Assembly: GCF_001540865.1 (NCBI RefSeq) | Contig: NC_033629.1 | Location: 8,114,342-8,178,341, forward strand | Length of the DNA: 64,000 nt | Source of the DNA: Ananas comosus | Taxonomy: Eukaryota; Streptophyta; Magnoliopsida; Poales; Bromeliaceae | Reading direction: 5' to 3' | In this document: in pieces, positions 10,816-23,405 of the stretch | Layout: every line of letters starts with the position of its first letter | How positions within the stretch are numbered: position 1 is the first letter of the stretch | Notes under the pieces: model-generated | Database searches by the model: none | What the model was told of the DNA's origin: nothing | What the model saw: only the letters and a program-made list of their open reading frames with translations | Made by a program: the position numbers and the translations under genes

Positions 10816-13800
10816 TCAAAGCTCCATCCGAAAAAGATGGGGATAGCGCTCCTGCAAGGCGCTCTCCAGCTCCCATGTGGCCTCCCGCTCCTCGTAGTTG
10901 CTCCAAAGAACCTTCACATACGGAATATCCCGATTCCGAAGTTTTCGCACCTCGCGAGCCAAGATCCTCACTAGTAGCTCCTCGAAGCTCAGATCATCCC
11001 GCAACTCTAATGGTGTAGCATCCAACACGTGAGTCGGATCGAAGATGTACTTCCGGAGGACCGATACATGAAAGACGTTGTGCACGCCCGATAGGTTCGG
11101 TGGTAGAGCAAGTCGATACGCTACCGGACCTACACGCTCTAAAATCTCATACGGTCCAATGAAACGGGGGCTCAACTTACCCCGAATCTTGAATCTCTTG
11201 ATCCCTCTAGTCGGCGAGATCTTCAAGAACACATGGTCTCCAACTTGGAATTCCAACTCTCGCCGTCGTCGATCGGCGTAGCTCCTCTGTCTACTCTGCG
11301 CCATCAAAAGTCGCTCCCGAGCAATACGAACCTTGTCCTCAGCTTCCTGGAGCACATCAGGGCCTAAAGCGAATCTCTCGCCCACTTCACTCTAATGGAG
11401 TGGCGATCTACACTTCCGTCCATAAGTGCCTCGAAGGGTGCCATCTTGATGCTTGCTTGATAACTGTTGTTATAAGCAAACTCCGCCATCAGTAGATGCT
11501 GCGACCATCCTCCCTGAAAGTCAATCACACATGCCCGGAGCATATCCTCCAAGGTCTGTATAGTGCGCTCCGATTGCCCATCACTCTGAGGAGAGAAAGC
11601 AGTGCTAAAATCTAATCGAGTGCCTAAGGCGTCCTGCAGACTCCTCTAAAAGTGAGACACAAACCGAGTGTCTCGATCAGATACAATCAAAGTAGGTACT
11701 CCGTGAAGTCACAAAATCTCATCAAGGTACACTTGTGCGAGCTTCTCTCCAGTCCAAGTAGTATGAATAGGTATGAAGTGCGCCGACTTCGTCAACCTAT
11801 CCACGATCACCCAAATGGCATCATGCCCGGCCTGAGAGCGGGGCAATCCCATCACGAAATCTATGGTGATCTTCTCCCACTTCCACATGGGGATCGGTAA
11901 ACTCTGAAGTTTCCCCGCGGGTAATCGATGCTTTGCCTTTACTTGTTGGCAAGTTAGACAACGAGTTACGAACTCACCAACATCCTTTTTCATCCCGGGC
12001 CACCAATAGAGTAACTTTAAATCCTTGTACATCTTGGTGTCTCCCGGATGTAGCATAAGGTGCCCGGTGTGCTTCTTGAAGAATGTCTTCTCTAATTCCC
12101 GAATACGTTGGTACACATAGCCGTCCGCGAAAACGCATCAACCCTTGGTCATCCACAAGGAAGTCGCCGATGCAACCTTTAACCATCTTCTCTCGAATCT
12201 TGTGCAACTCCACATCGGAAGCTTGCTTTTCTTTAATTCTATCCAAAAGAATAGGTTGCACTACCAAGGTCATCAACCTCAAGGGTGTGTCTGGAGTCAC
12301 CACTTCTAACTCCAACCGCTTCATCTGCTCGATCAACTGCGGTTGAGTAACAACATGCATCGCTAAGTTTTCCGCTGACTTCCTACTTAGCGCATCCGCC
12401 ACCACGTTAGCCTTGCCCGGGTGGCAAAGAATCGTCAGATCACAATCTTTAAGCAGCTCCAGCCATCTACGCTGTCTCAAATTCAGCTCCTTCTGAGTGA
12501 ATAAATACTTCAAGCTCTTGTGATCCGTGTATACTTCACACCGCTCGCCATAAAGATAGTGGCGCCATAGCTTCAATGCAAAGACTATGACCGCCAACTC
12601 CAAATCATGCGTAGGGTAGTTCCGTTCATACTCCTTCAGTTGGCGAGAAGCATACGCAATCACCTTGCCATTCTGCATCAAAACACAACCCAATCCGTTA
12701 AGTGAAGCATCACTATAAACCACATATCCTGCTCCAGCAACCGGCAGGATTAGGATCGGGGCGGTCGTCAATCTTTGCTTCAACTCTTGGAAGCTTCTCT
12801 CACACGCATAATTCCAAATGAACTTGACGCCTTTATGCGTGAGCCTCGTGAGGGGAGTAGATAGCTTAGCAAACCCCTCGACAAATCTCCAGTAATAACC
12901 GGCCAGTCCAAGGAACCTCCGTATCTCCGTGACGCTTGTCGGTCTCGGCCAATCCTTAATAGCCTCAATCTTCTTAGGATCCACGACAATACCCGATCCC
13001 GAAATCAAATGTCCAAGAAAGGCTACCTCTCGAAGCCAAAACTCGCACTTTTTCAACTTGGCATAAAGCTCCCTTTTCCCGAAGTATTTGAAGTACAAGT
13101 CTCAAATGTTTCTCGTGATCCGTATCACTTCGGGAATAAACCAAGATGTCGTCGATGAACACCACGACGAATCTGTCTAGATAAGGCTTAAAAACACGGT
13201 TCATTAGATCCATAAAAGCTGCCGGGGGGTTAGTAAGCCTGAACGGCATAACAGTGAACTCATAATGTCCATACCGTGTTCTAAAAGCCATCTTCGATAC
13301 ATCCTCGGATTTGATCTTTAATTGGTGGTATCCCGACTGCAAGTCTATCTTGGAATACACACACGATCCCTGAAGTTGATCAAACAAGTCATCAATCCTC
13401 GGCAATGGATACTTATTCTTGATCGTGACTTTATTAAGTTCACGATAATCCACGCATAGGCGCAAAGATCCGTCCTTCTTCTTGACGAACAAAACTGGAG
13501 CTCCCTAAGGCGAGACGCTCGGTCGAATGAAGCCTTTATCCAGAAGATCCTGCAGCTGTGCCCTCAGCTCCCTCAGCTCTGCCGGTGCCATCCTATAGGG
13601 CGCTTTCAAGATTGGTGTAGTCCTCGGGACGAGATCTACCACAAACTCAATCTCCCTATTAGGGGGCATACCCGGTAGCTTAGCTGGAAACACGTCCTGA
13701 AACTCCCGCACCACCGAGATATCCTCAATCCTAGGGGTGTCATCATCGCCCCTCAGCACAACACTAGCCAAATAGGCTACACAACCTCTGCTGATCAGCT

Positions 13801-15040
13801 GCCTAGCTCGAGACGAGCTGATCGTCATCGTGAAAAGCGAACTCCGGCATCCACTAAACACCACCTCAGTTTGCCCCGGTTCACTAAAAGTAACCGTGCG
13901 ATTCTTACAATCGATCGAGGCATAATACTTGGTTAACCAATCCATGCATAAGACCACATCAAATTTCCCCAACTTGCGCAAAGCTAGCAAATCCACAGGC
14001 ATAATCCAGTCTCCTATCCGAACAGGGCAACTGGGGCAATACTCTCTAATATCCACAATGTGGTGGGGTACAACAACATGTCCCGGATGCAACAAAAAAA
14101 TCAATGGGATGCCATGCAACTCGGCAAACAGCCGATCTATGAATGAATGCGATGCACCGGTATCAAATAATGCACGAACTCTAATTCCATCAAGTAAAAT
14201 AATAGCTGCAACCACATCCTCGGCTGCTGCCGCCTCCTCGGTCTGAGCGGCATACATGCGCCCACTTGGGGCCTGTCGAGATCCCTCGCTCTGTCGCTGG
14301 ATGGATGACCGCCCAGGCTGGTACTGTGCCAATGGAGTCCCTGGCTGGCGGCTGGTAGAGCCGGTGCCGATGCAGTCGATGGTGCCGGTGACGAGCCTCT
14401 CGGGCACTTAATCTGGATGTGGCCCTCCTGGCCACACTGGTAGCACCTGCCCGCCCGTTGTGGACACTGCGGCGGGTAGTGAGGACCACTGCAGATCACA
14501 CACTGGGAAGGCCGGCTACGATCAGTACCTCCTCGCTGCGATGCCGAGCTGCGCCCACGCTGCTGGCTCCTAGGGTGCTTCGGCGGCCTCCTAGAGTGCG
14601 TCTGGCTTATACCCTCAGCCGCAAGTCTCTTGGCCTTACCCTTGTCCATGGCCTCTCGCCGCTCCTGAACATCCGCCGCGCCGCTCTCCATTATGAGCGC
14701 GCGATCCACCACCTCTCGGTAGGTTTGGAGGTTAGAGGATTGCACGAACCGGAAATTCGACGGCCGCAACCCTCGCTCGAAGATGCGGGCCTTATCCTCA
14801 TCGTCCCGCACTACAAAAGGCACATAGTGTAGAAGCCTAGAAAACTCCCTCTCGTACTCGGCCACGGTCTGGTCTCCCTGGCGCAAGTTGCGCAAGTCCT
14901 GCTCCATCTTCCTCTTGACGCTGGTCGGGAAGTAGTACGCCAATAGAAGCTCCTTGAACCTCTTCCAAGAAATGGCCGCCAAGTGGGTGCTGGGGTTCTC
15001 CTGAAGATCCAAAATAGTCGCAAAAGACCCCGTCTCTCAC
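10816..15040 (-). pseudogene. Tekay gag-pol polyprotein, broken
   Basis: The best preserved minus-strand polyprotein here. From 15040 leftwards: gag domain without its first 200 or so residues, CCHC knuckle (CYQCGQEGHIQIKC, about 14420-14465), protease with FDTGASHSF (about 14140-14170), RT with FIDDILVYS (about 13135-13165), RNase H with [10 protein letters not shown] and TDHKSLKYL, integrase with zinc finger [11 protein letters not shown] (about 11930-11965), DFVMGLPRS and [10 protein letters not shown], then a chromodomain tail (EATWELES). Breaks: a frameshift between gag and protease (about 14380-14420), a TAG for a conserved Trp at 13505-13507, a frameshift in RT near 13090, another near 12060, and stops before 11700 and 11390. 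The copy at 59934-60240 reads gag into protease in one frame, so the ancestor had a single gag-pol ORF. Confidence 0.9.
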
Positions 15041-15102
15041 GTTCCTAGTCCTGATTGTTCAACTGGCCTAAGGTTTACTAGGTCCACTAAGACTCAACCC
15101 TA

Positions 15103-15114
15103 GGCTCTAATACC
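15103..15114 (-). other. primer-binding site (initiator tRNA-Met type)
   Basis: The minus strand reads TGGTATTAGAGC, one base off the usual plant TGGTATCAGAGC that pairs with the 3' end of initiator tRNA-Met. It lies about 9 bases inside the 5' LTR, as expected for starting minus-strand DNA synthesis. Confidence 0.85.
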
Positions 15115-15123
15115 ACTATAATC

Positions 15124-18100
15124 TATCACGTCCTTGATTTCAGCAGAAGCTCACCAGTCGCGTGCACAGACTCGCCGTGTACACCGCAACTCAAGTATAC
15201 ACTAGGCGTCTACAATCAATATAGTAAAAGCATTCGATTCTAACCAGGTAATCAAAGCAAAACTTAAAAATTTAACTTATACAACCCAAAACCTTATTAC
15301 AAAGATAAGAACAAAGTACAATTTACATGATCTTAATATACATCACTGGACTAAACTACATAACTGATAAAGGTTGTCTAGAAAACGTCCAGAAGGCTCT
15401 AGCTAGCTGCTGACCCCTCGCCAGGAACCCTAGCCTTTCCCACTGTGGAAGGCTCTGTAAAAACAACAACAAAGAGGGTGTGAGAACTATTAAACAATAG
15501 TTCCAAGTAGGTAAGCCGCCGAGAGTGGCGAAGTACACCACTAGGTCAACTATGGCATGAGTAAATAGCAATAAATAAGCAAATAAATGCAACATGTATG
15601 AAAGTAAACCAATCATGCTATTTGCTCAAAAATAAACATATATCAATAGGTGTAGGTACTAGTTTATGATGATAGATTCTACCATTCATGTTAGTTAACA
15701 ATTTAACTAGTCATATGCCAAAAGATATGCGAGATAATTCATTGTTGCCGAATAACTGATGATATCATGTTACTATTTCCTACACTAGTAAAAGTGTAAT
15801 GTACTGTCACTATGTTATTAACTAATCAAGATGTCAACTTTCTAGCTTGTTCAACAATAAGTTCACTTGACCAATGACATAAAGTAACTTTACTACTATG
15901 TCCAGCTAGGGTTAAAGTAACTTATCATAACCCAATTTACAATAGACTTACACAAGGTAAAGTCATAGCCGCGCCGTGCCTAATGGTCCCGTGGTAGTAT
16001 ACACTCCCCACGGCAATCCACTTCGGCGCTCATTTCGTACATAAGCGAGCAATCTGTCGCTAAGCTACTCCGGAGTGCTAGCTTGGGGGGCGCGACCCCC
16101 ACAAGCGTGTGCCAAAGAGCACAATGGCATGCAAGCTGTAATCCACGGCACAAATATCACAACGTCATCATGTCTCTGACATGGAATCTCAACTCGACCC
16201 AAGGTCGACACTGTAGTGCCTAATCGTAAGTCACTATCAACAACTTGTTGACATGATTCTACCCATAGCTAGTATAACTTAATAAGTTTAAGCTTTACAT
16301 CATGCTAGTGATTCTATCAGGCTACACCTGGACACTCACTCATAATCCCCTAACTACTCATACATAAGGAAAGTGGTTTACTAAAGTCATACTCAAGGAC
16401 TCATGGCACATATCCTGTAGTTCAATGTAAACCTCCACTATTTGGAGTAAACAAATACTATGCAATTACATCTACTTGATTATACAAGTATGTTAACATA
16501 TCCAAATTTAGTTATTGACTAGAGTACATTCAGTTGTATAACATTCGAGTTATGCCATAATACTAAATTCTAGTTACCTGACTAGATCATACAATATAAC
16601 GTGAAGTTCTAACCAATCTATCAGGTGAAGGTAGAAACCAACTAATTAATATAAGTAGGTAAGATAATCGATGAAATACTTTTCACATAATCTCTATACA
16701 GTTCATTCTATACTATGAATGTACACTCAAGCCGATTCATCTGCACAATCTGTTCAAGTATAGCCATCATGCTTACAGTGTAAAATTACATAGTGTAATC
16801 CCAAGTACATCGTTCCCTTTGCTATTCAACTGAGCTAAATGGTACATTCATGATTTAACAGTTATATCCTTTTGAATGAACTCAAGCTTACTTGCTTATG
16901 CAAATTAGGAATACCATGAATGCATAATAATCCAATAAGTGACTATTAAAATAAGCAAGTCATAAATCTTTCCTTACTGTTTAGAGATGCTATCACATCC
17001 GATATGATCTACACATTAACGCATGTCTCAATTCCTTGCACTATACATATATTCATGAATATGTAATAACTTCAACTGATAATGTCAAAGGAGACAGAGG
17101 GAATTCACCCATTTCGGGAAGGTCAGACCCACCAATAGTCAACGACTCTCGTCGAGTTCACACTAATAAGCGATCCGGGTATTCGGGCTTCTCAGGTTTA
17201 CACTTCACTTCAGGTAAAGGCTCCCAATGCTCAGTTTAAACCAGCTCGAATGTGTCCTCAAGTTTAGCCTCCAAAAGCTCTCATATATCAGCCGGAGATA
17301 ATCCGAAAGTCAATCGCAACCTCGCCCTGGTTGGAACACCTTCTAAACCAGCTCCCAAGGTCACAAACTCAGCTCAAATTAATATGGAAACCTGCTATGA
17401 ACAAACATCCCAAAACCGCATCACTACTTCGTCAACATCATCGTTTTCACCATCAAAATAAAGAAAAAGGTCATTGTTTACCTCCAGGGCTTTAAATCTG
17501 ACTTTGGGGTGAGGAATTACAGCAAAACCACTCCTCAAATGTTGCTCTAAACTATCCCAATCCAGCTGGTAGCAATAATCAAGAACCAACATCAAAAGCT
17601 ATCACTAATCTCAAACTAGAGAGAAAACTAGTTAGTTTACCTCACTAGACTTCAACTCAACTTCCCTGTGAGTTGGAGCTGCGAAAATACCTCCCCTGCG
17701 AGTCCTTTCCACCCACTCGTAGCTGCTCCAAAGTCCGCAACCCAGCTAGCGCAAAGAACGGCGAGAAATAGGCGCAAATCGGCGATTTTCTACTCAAAGA
17801 GAGAGAAATCATAGAGAGAAAAAGTGAGGAAGGTGGAAAACCTCTTCTCTAAGTTCTAATACCTTCCAAAGAGCTCCAGGGGTCGTGCTGGGTAGATAAG
17901 GATAGGCATTAGATGTGAAATTACCGAAATAGCCTTGCTGCCACATATCTGCCACTGTGTACCGGTACACGATGATGGCTGTACCGTTACACAATGCAGA
18001 ATTTCGCCAGAAATGCACTTTCTTGCTTCCGGCCGTTTGATCACTTTTCTAACTTGTCCAAAAACTTGTCTAAACCCTTTAGAAGGTGTAGGGTAGTTCC

Positions 18101-18313
18101 ATTTATCATTCTCCACACTCGAACTTCGTAATTAACCGATTTCAGAGTATTGCAATAGAATAATGCATTTGCGATGCACTTTTTCATTTTCAGTTATCTG
18201 CTTGCTCCAGTAATTTACTGAAGCCTCTCAACAATCCTTCAAAAGTTATAGAAGAGTTCCAATCACTATTCCAACCCTCAAGTTCGCAGTTTGCCAAAGT
18301 TCAGTGTATTACA
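15124..18313 (-). mobile_element. 5' LTR of the 8305-18313 element, possibly composite
   Basis: The inner end at 15124 reads TATCACG, a one-base change from the TGTCACG seen in other copies. The outer end is GTGTATTACA at 18313. The conserved hairpin is at 15484-15503. ACCGGTAC-type motifs are near 17958-17990. The last 290 bases contain two diverged copies of the LTR terminus: one ends at about 18154 (GAGTATTGCA) and one at 18313. This suggests a second LTR end fused on. The LTR is closer to 4235-5299 at its 3' end than to its own partner LTR. Confidence 0.7.
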
Positions 18314-21300
18314 GTTGCCTATCACAGAGCAGACACTGCTAACTTATTCATGCGTCACCGACGACCTATCCGGATACGTACACCCCTTGGTTGGTGGCCA
18401 AACCAATCTGGTGTCTAGAATACACAGTGCTGTGACTAAATCATGCTGATATGCTCAAAATGAAAATAGGCAAAAAGAGACCGGTGCCTTGGCCGAAGCC
18501 ACGTGTAAGGGCATACAACGCCGAACCACGATCAACCAGATCGAAACACACGACAAAGGAGTCGATGTGTTGCCTGGACCCAAGGTCCACAGAGATACAA
18601 TATATATGCAACCTACTCTACATGTCTATCCATAACTATCCAAATGCAATCAATGAGATACGATAAACAATGATAAACAATCAACTGACATGTAGAGACT
18701 ACGATACTGATATGAAAGAACAGAGAAAGGGTAAAACGATCTCACCGACTACCAGCTCGAAGCACCTACCTGTCACAATCGCGTCGGAAAACCTGGATGC
18801 ACACAAGTCGACAGGACCTACGAAGATCCACTAGGTCAATATCCAACCCACTAACCTGAAGTACACTATCTCACAAACCCCCACACAGATCCCCGAATCG
18901 ATTTCCCAAAATCGATCACCGTAACTCACCGGAAGTCTCGAAAACCACACGGGGACGCCGTCGGGACCCACTAAGTGTCTCGAAACTCACCGACTCATAC
19001 CACGAGTCACCCGCTGCCACAAAACACGCCAATTTGAATGTCTTGGCAGCAAACACAAGGTAACACAACCCAACAATTATTGTCGGATAATTGTTCGAAT
19101 CCGGGTTCCCGGAAGTGTCTATTTCGACACCGGAACCCACCGTCGCTCACTCGTCATCACCGAACCCACAATATGATGATGGTGACCAGCCAACAAGGCT
19201 CAGCGACAATTTACAGGACAACCAAACCACGTCGGAAGAAATCCGAACCGAAACCATGTTCTTTCGGCGAATTTCGCCGAAAAACGCACCGAAATCGACT
19301 CTTCGATTTCCGCAAAAGCTAACGGATCATGGACAATCAGTCCAGAGGTCACCACACATGCCTACACACTGCCCACAGTAGCCACAAGGCGCACAATTGC
19401 ACAAAAGCCCCTGTATTTACATAAAATCCTAATATTTTTTGTAAATTGGGCGATAACATGGCTCGTTCACGGAAACCGAGGACTTTCAAGGTCCACCGAG
19501 ACACGTACCAACAGGTCTCGATGTGCCGGAGGCTGTGCTCATGGTCCGGAGCACATCGGCTCACTGTGGGAGGCGTGGGAGCAACCCGAAGTTCTGCGAA
19601 CAGCGCGCAGTCAGGGAAAATCGCGCCGAACAGGACTAACCGGACTCTGTTGATCCAAAGTGAGGTGAGCAATGTGATCGGCACTGAACAACGATCACCG
19701 TGCTCATCTCTAGAGGCATCAGTACAGCCTTGAATCGTCAGAAAAGTGCGCGCAATCCCAAAACAGCAGCCAAAAAGGCCCTAACAGGGCGACACCGCCG
19801 AAACGGCGGAACGGAGCCTTCCCGACAGAAACTATGGTGAGAGCGATGATCATAAGTTTGCCATGATCATCATGCTCCCTTCCTCAAAGATCGGGGAGGC
19901 TCGGGTTGCTCGGAACAGCAAACCGCCAAGGAATAGCCCTATTTCAGGCTTGGCCGGAGCAAGCTTGCTCCGGCCGGCTTCCGGCGGCACGACGACCTGC
20001 GCGCGGGCCAGAGGTGGGTGCGAGGGATGGGAGGAGCACAGTGCTCACCTAGATCGGCGGCGGGGAGCGGCGGCGGCGACGGCGACAAGAGACAAGCCCA
20101 CACGAGCTAAAGCTCGGGTTCTAGAGCAGCTGCGGCCACGGCGGCGGCCGGGGCACCTCAGGCCGGCGGCGGGGGGTCGCCTGAGGTCGACGGTAGGCGT
20201 CACGGATGGCCCCGGGCGGCGGCGACGCGATGATGGAGATGGAAGGTCTGCTCGGCCTGAGCAGACCTGGGGCAGCTACGGGCTGGCCGAGGCGGCGACC
20301 AGCGGGGGTGGTTGCATAGGCTCCGGGGAAGGTGGCCGGGATGGTCTCAGGCGCGCGATGCGGGGAAAGGGATGGCAGTTACTCGGTGGTGCCAGCTAGT
20401 ACTAGGGGTGTAGCAAGACAGCGGCGGCGTTTGCGAAGCGCGACGCAGTTCGGCGGGGAGAGCTGGGCTCCGGAAACGACGCCGCGCGATAGGGTAGCGA
20501 GCATAAGGCTCGAGGCCTCTTCTCAACCTGGGAGAGAAAGGAGCAGAGATGAGAGTGGAGACGGGAGAGGAGGGTGGTGGCGCGGCTGCTGGCTTGCGTG
20601 CGGCGGGCCATGTAGGCAGGCGGACCGGCGCGTGCGCGGCGGGGCAGGGGAACAGAGGTGAAGGTGGCAAGGTGTGGCTAGGGCAGCTGGGGGCTCAACT
20701 AGGGTTAGGATTCCAAGAAAAACCCTAGAAAACACTATATACAAGTTGGCTAAAATGCAAATAAGTCCTCCGAAGATGGTTAACTTCAACCAAGCCCTCT
20801 ACAGTGCGAGTAAAATGCGCGAATACACCTCCACAATCAAATTCACACAAAACGGCACATAAAATGTCGCATCTTTCGCAAAAATACCGTTTTGCCAACT
20901 AAGACCCCTCCTTGATCAACGCGCGATATCCGCAGATCCGTCCGTCAGATTTGCGAACGGATCGCACCAGTGCGATCAGCACAACATAGACAACAAAGCT
21001 ACGATTTCGTTTCACCTCGATCCATCTCTCCAACAGAAGAACTACGGACAAATACACGTATTTTCGGATTTTCTCAATATCCGTGCGCAAACTCAAAATC
21101 CGTCACGCCATTAGTTCTAAAATAGCTAAACCGGTCGAAACGAACTATTGGACTGCTATAAACGGAGTCCGATACGAGCCTGAAGCCAACTTCACACTGT
21201 GGCTTCTCCGAAAAATCGAGTTACTATTCACTTTAAGTGAAACATGGAAATCACGTAGAATCTCCGTTTTAACTCGTTTTCCCCCGAAACTTGACGAGTG

Positions 21301-21376
21301 ATTTTGTAATTAAATTACACACAAAAACATCGTCAACTGAGAGTTTAGCTACACCGCAAAAATCTCAGTCCTTACA
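18314..21376 (-). mobile_element. long LTR-like fragment (another gypsy family)
   Basis: The right end reads GTCCTTACA at 21376, so on the minus strand this starts TGTAAGGACTGAG, like the LTR at 3322-6797 (TGTAAGGAAGTG). A TATA-like CTATATA lies at 20734-20740, with a leader of 'aaaccctag' type behind it. It interrupts the copia element at 21377. A GC-rich stretch (about 19960-20660) includes a perfect 24-bp palindrome (19952-19975). The left end and a target duplication cannot be fixed, since the element at 8305-18313 abuts it. No protein domain is seen; the 178-residue ORF at 19863 is compositional. Confidence 0.55.
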
Positions 21377-23081
21377 GATGCCCTGTATGAGATGTAATAG
21401 GCGCAGGTCCCTAAACATCAGTATGAATAAGAGCCAAAGGAACATATGTTTTATTATGCGTTAGTGGAAAGGAAAGTTGGAAAATTTTACCTAATTGACA
21501 AGAAGCACAAACATAAGGAACATGATTTTTATAGAAGGAACACTTTGAAATACGCTGAATAATTGGAAAAGCAGGGTGACCCAATTGTTGATGCCAAAGA
21601 ATGCTTGATTGAGACATGGTCAGGAAGGCATGAGCTATGGAAAGGCGCCGATCCCTGGGTTGTAAGCAGTAGAGGCCATCCTTAAGTGTGCCGCGTAGAA
21701 GCTCCTGGCGCGTGCGAAGATCCTTAATGGAAAAATGATGCGGATGCAGTTCAAAGAAGCATGAGTTATCTTGAACAAATTTATGAACAGATAATAAATT
21801 TTTTAAGATATTAGGAGTGTACAAAATATTTTGTAAAGTGAAAGAGTGGGTAGGTGTTTTGAGATTGGAATAGCCAGATGTAAGAACTGGCAAACCTGAA
21901 CCATCACCAATGTGGAGTTGATCAGTACTAGGATGATCCGCTTGAATATTGAGATTGGCTAAGTCCGCTGTGACGTGATGAGTGGCACCCGAGTCAATAT
22001 ACCAGTCTAAGTCGTGATCATTAGAGCGAGTTCCGTGAGCAGTGTTTGTCTGGGCATGAGATGGCTCAGCGTGAAATCCTTGGGGAAGAGAATAACAATG
22101 TATAGCACTATGTCCAAGGCGTTGGCATAGTTGGCAACGAACAGAGTTATTTGGGTTGCACCTGCCATGATTTGGATAAGAACCTTGCGTCGGGCCTCCT
22201 TTGTAAATGGGCCTATGCTGATTGAATAAACTCATTTGATTAGGAAATCCGTCTCCATTTGGGTTAAAAAATCCAGTTGAGTTGAGAGGGGAACTGCCAT
22301 AATTAGGATTTCCTCTCCCTTTGTTTTGACCCCGATAATGTCCTCCATGCCCCGAGGCGCCGCGACTGCTATTCGATCGACCCTTTCCCTCAACAAAGTT
22401 TGCAGTAGCTGGGGTAGGTCCGAGCAAGCCCGAGAGAGGAGGTGTCATCTCGATTGATGTAGCATATTTACAGCGAGCCTCTTGATTGAGCAAAAGAGCA
22501 GACATATCATTAGTGCTCATGGTGCTTAGAGATGGAGCGAGAGCTCGGATAAGAGGTTCCCAGTCATTACCCAAACCAGTGGTGATTCTCCGATTCAACT
22601 GTAGTGGCATAATTGGTTTCCCAATTAGAGAAAATTGCGTCGCCAGTTGCTTCACATTCTTGAGATACTCAATCATAGGTGTGTCTCCTTTTTTGATGTC
22701 GCGCCATTGTTGCTCGATGAAGTCCTCTTGGGCAATTGTGTGGGAGTCAAAGAGGGTTGCCAATGTTGCCCATACTTGATGAGAGGATGTAAGGCCGACA
22801 AGATTACAACCAACTTCTTGCGATACTGACAGGATCAGAATAGTAAGGGCAATCTGATCCTGAACCATCCACGTTTCATATTCAGGAATGGATATTTCGA
22901 CTTGGTTGTCTCCTGCAATAGTTTCTGGAGGGGATGCTAAGGTACCGTCGACATAACTTAGGAGTCGGTATGCCTTGAGGATAGGTATCATGATGCTTTT
23001 CTAGTAATAATAGTTGCTTCCGTCTAGTTTGACAGGAATGTTAGGTAGACTAGATAGAATCGTTGATTGGGATGCAGCCAT
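21377..23081 (-). pseudogene. Ty1/copia gag-protease-integrase start, truncated
   Basis: The gag ATG is best placed at 23081 (MAASQSTILSSLP). A TAG replaces a conserved Trp soon after (KLDGSNYYY then stop, near 23010), so the longest open stretch starts at 22991. Domains follow in order: UBN2-type gag (FIEQQWRDIKKGDTPMIEY), zinc knuckle CQLCQRLGHSAIHC (about 22090-22130), protease WYIDSGATHH (about 21985-22015), and the pre-integrase HHCC motif (ILWHQQLGHP, CASCQLGK; about 21495-21590). A second TAG at 21411-21413 again replaces Trp at the integrase start. The frame continues a few codons and is cut at 21377 by an LTR. RT and RNase H are absent from the window. Confidence 0.9.
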
Positions 23082-23144
23082 GAGAGATGATTGAAGAATA
23101 GTCTGAAAGAGATATTGGATAAAAGATATGTGCCCAAGATTAAT

Positions 23145-23156
23145 GCTCTGATACCA
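23145..23156 (-). other. primer-binding site of the copia element
   Basis: The minus strand reads TGGTATCAGAGC, a perfect match to the usual initiator tRNA-Met primer site, about 65 bases upstream of the gag ATG at 23081. Confidence 0.9.
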
Positions 23157-23405
23157 TAATAGAACGAGAGAGAGTGGGTGAAGAGGAATTAGTTGTAACC
23201 TCCTTGATTATAGAGGAGGAGTTCATTTCTATATATAATATAGGATACAATCAGTTACAACTAATTGTAGGTAATACAACTAATTACAGCTGGATAGTAG
23301 TTCAAATATTTAATCCTAGGTGTAATAGTTATCCTTGGTTATTAATCATGTAATCATCAACCATTTGGTAGGTGTTTAGATTTATTTGAGTGTGTCCAAC
23401 GGTGC
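23157..23405 (-). mobile_element. short 5' LTR of the copia element (ends approximate)
   Basis: About 250 bp between the primer site and unrelated sequence. On the minus strand it contains GTTGGACACACTC, a start typical of short copia LTRs, and a TATA box (CTATATTATATATAG on that strand, about 23230-23246). The exact TG and CA ends are not clean, so the borders are uncertain by some bases. Confidence 0.6.

Larger units (their letters stand above)
8305..18313 (-). mobile_element. Tekay-type chromovirus with unlike LTRs
   Basis: An LTR retrotransposon on the minus strand: 5' LTR 15124-18313, primer site 15103-15114, gag-pol 10816-15040, 3' LTR 8305-10760. Domain order protease, RT, RNase H, integrase, chromodomain places it in the Ty3/gypsy chromoviruses, and the long LTRs fit the Tekay/Del clade. 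The two LTRs differ in length (3190 against 2456 bp) and sequence far more than in a normal element. The flanks are GCTGC (8300-8304) and GTTGC (18314-18318), a near match only. It is either a recombinant between two elements or a nested product with deletions. Confidence 0.8.

Noticed and set aside
19863..20670. GC-rich ORFs of 109-178 residues in an LTR fragment
   Set aside because: Open on both strands because of base composition; no recognisable protein and no conservation seen.
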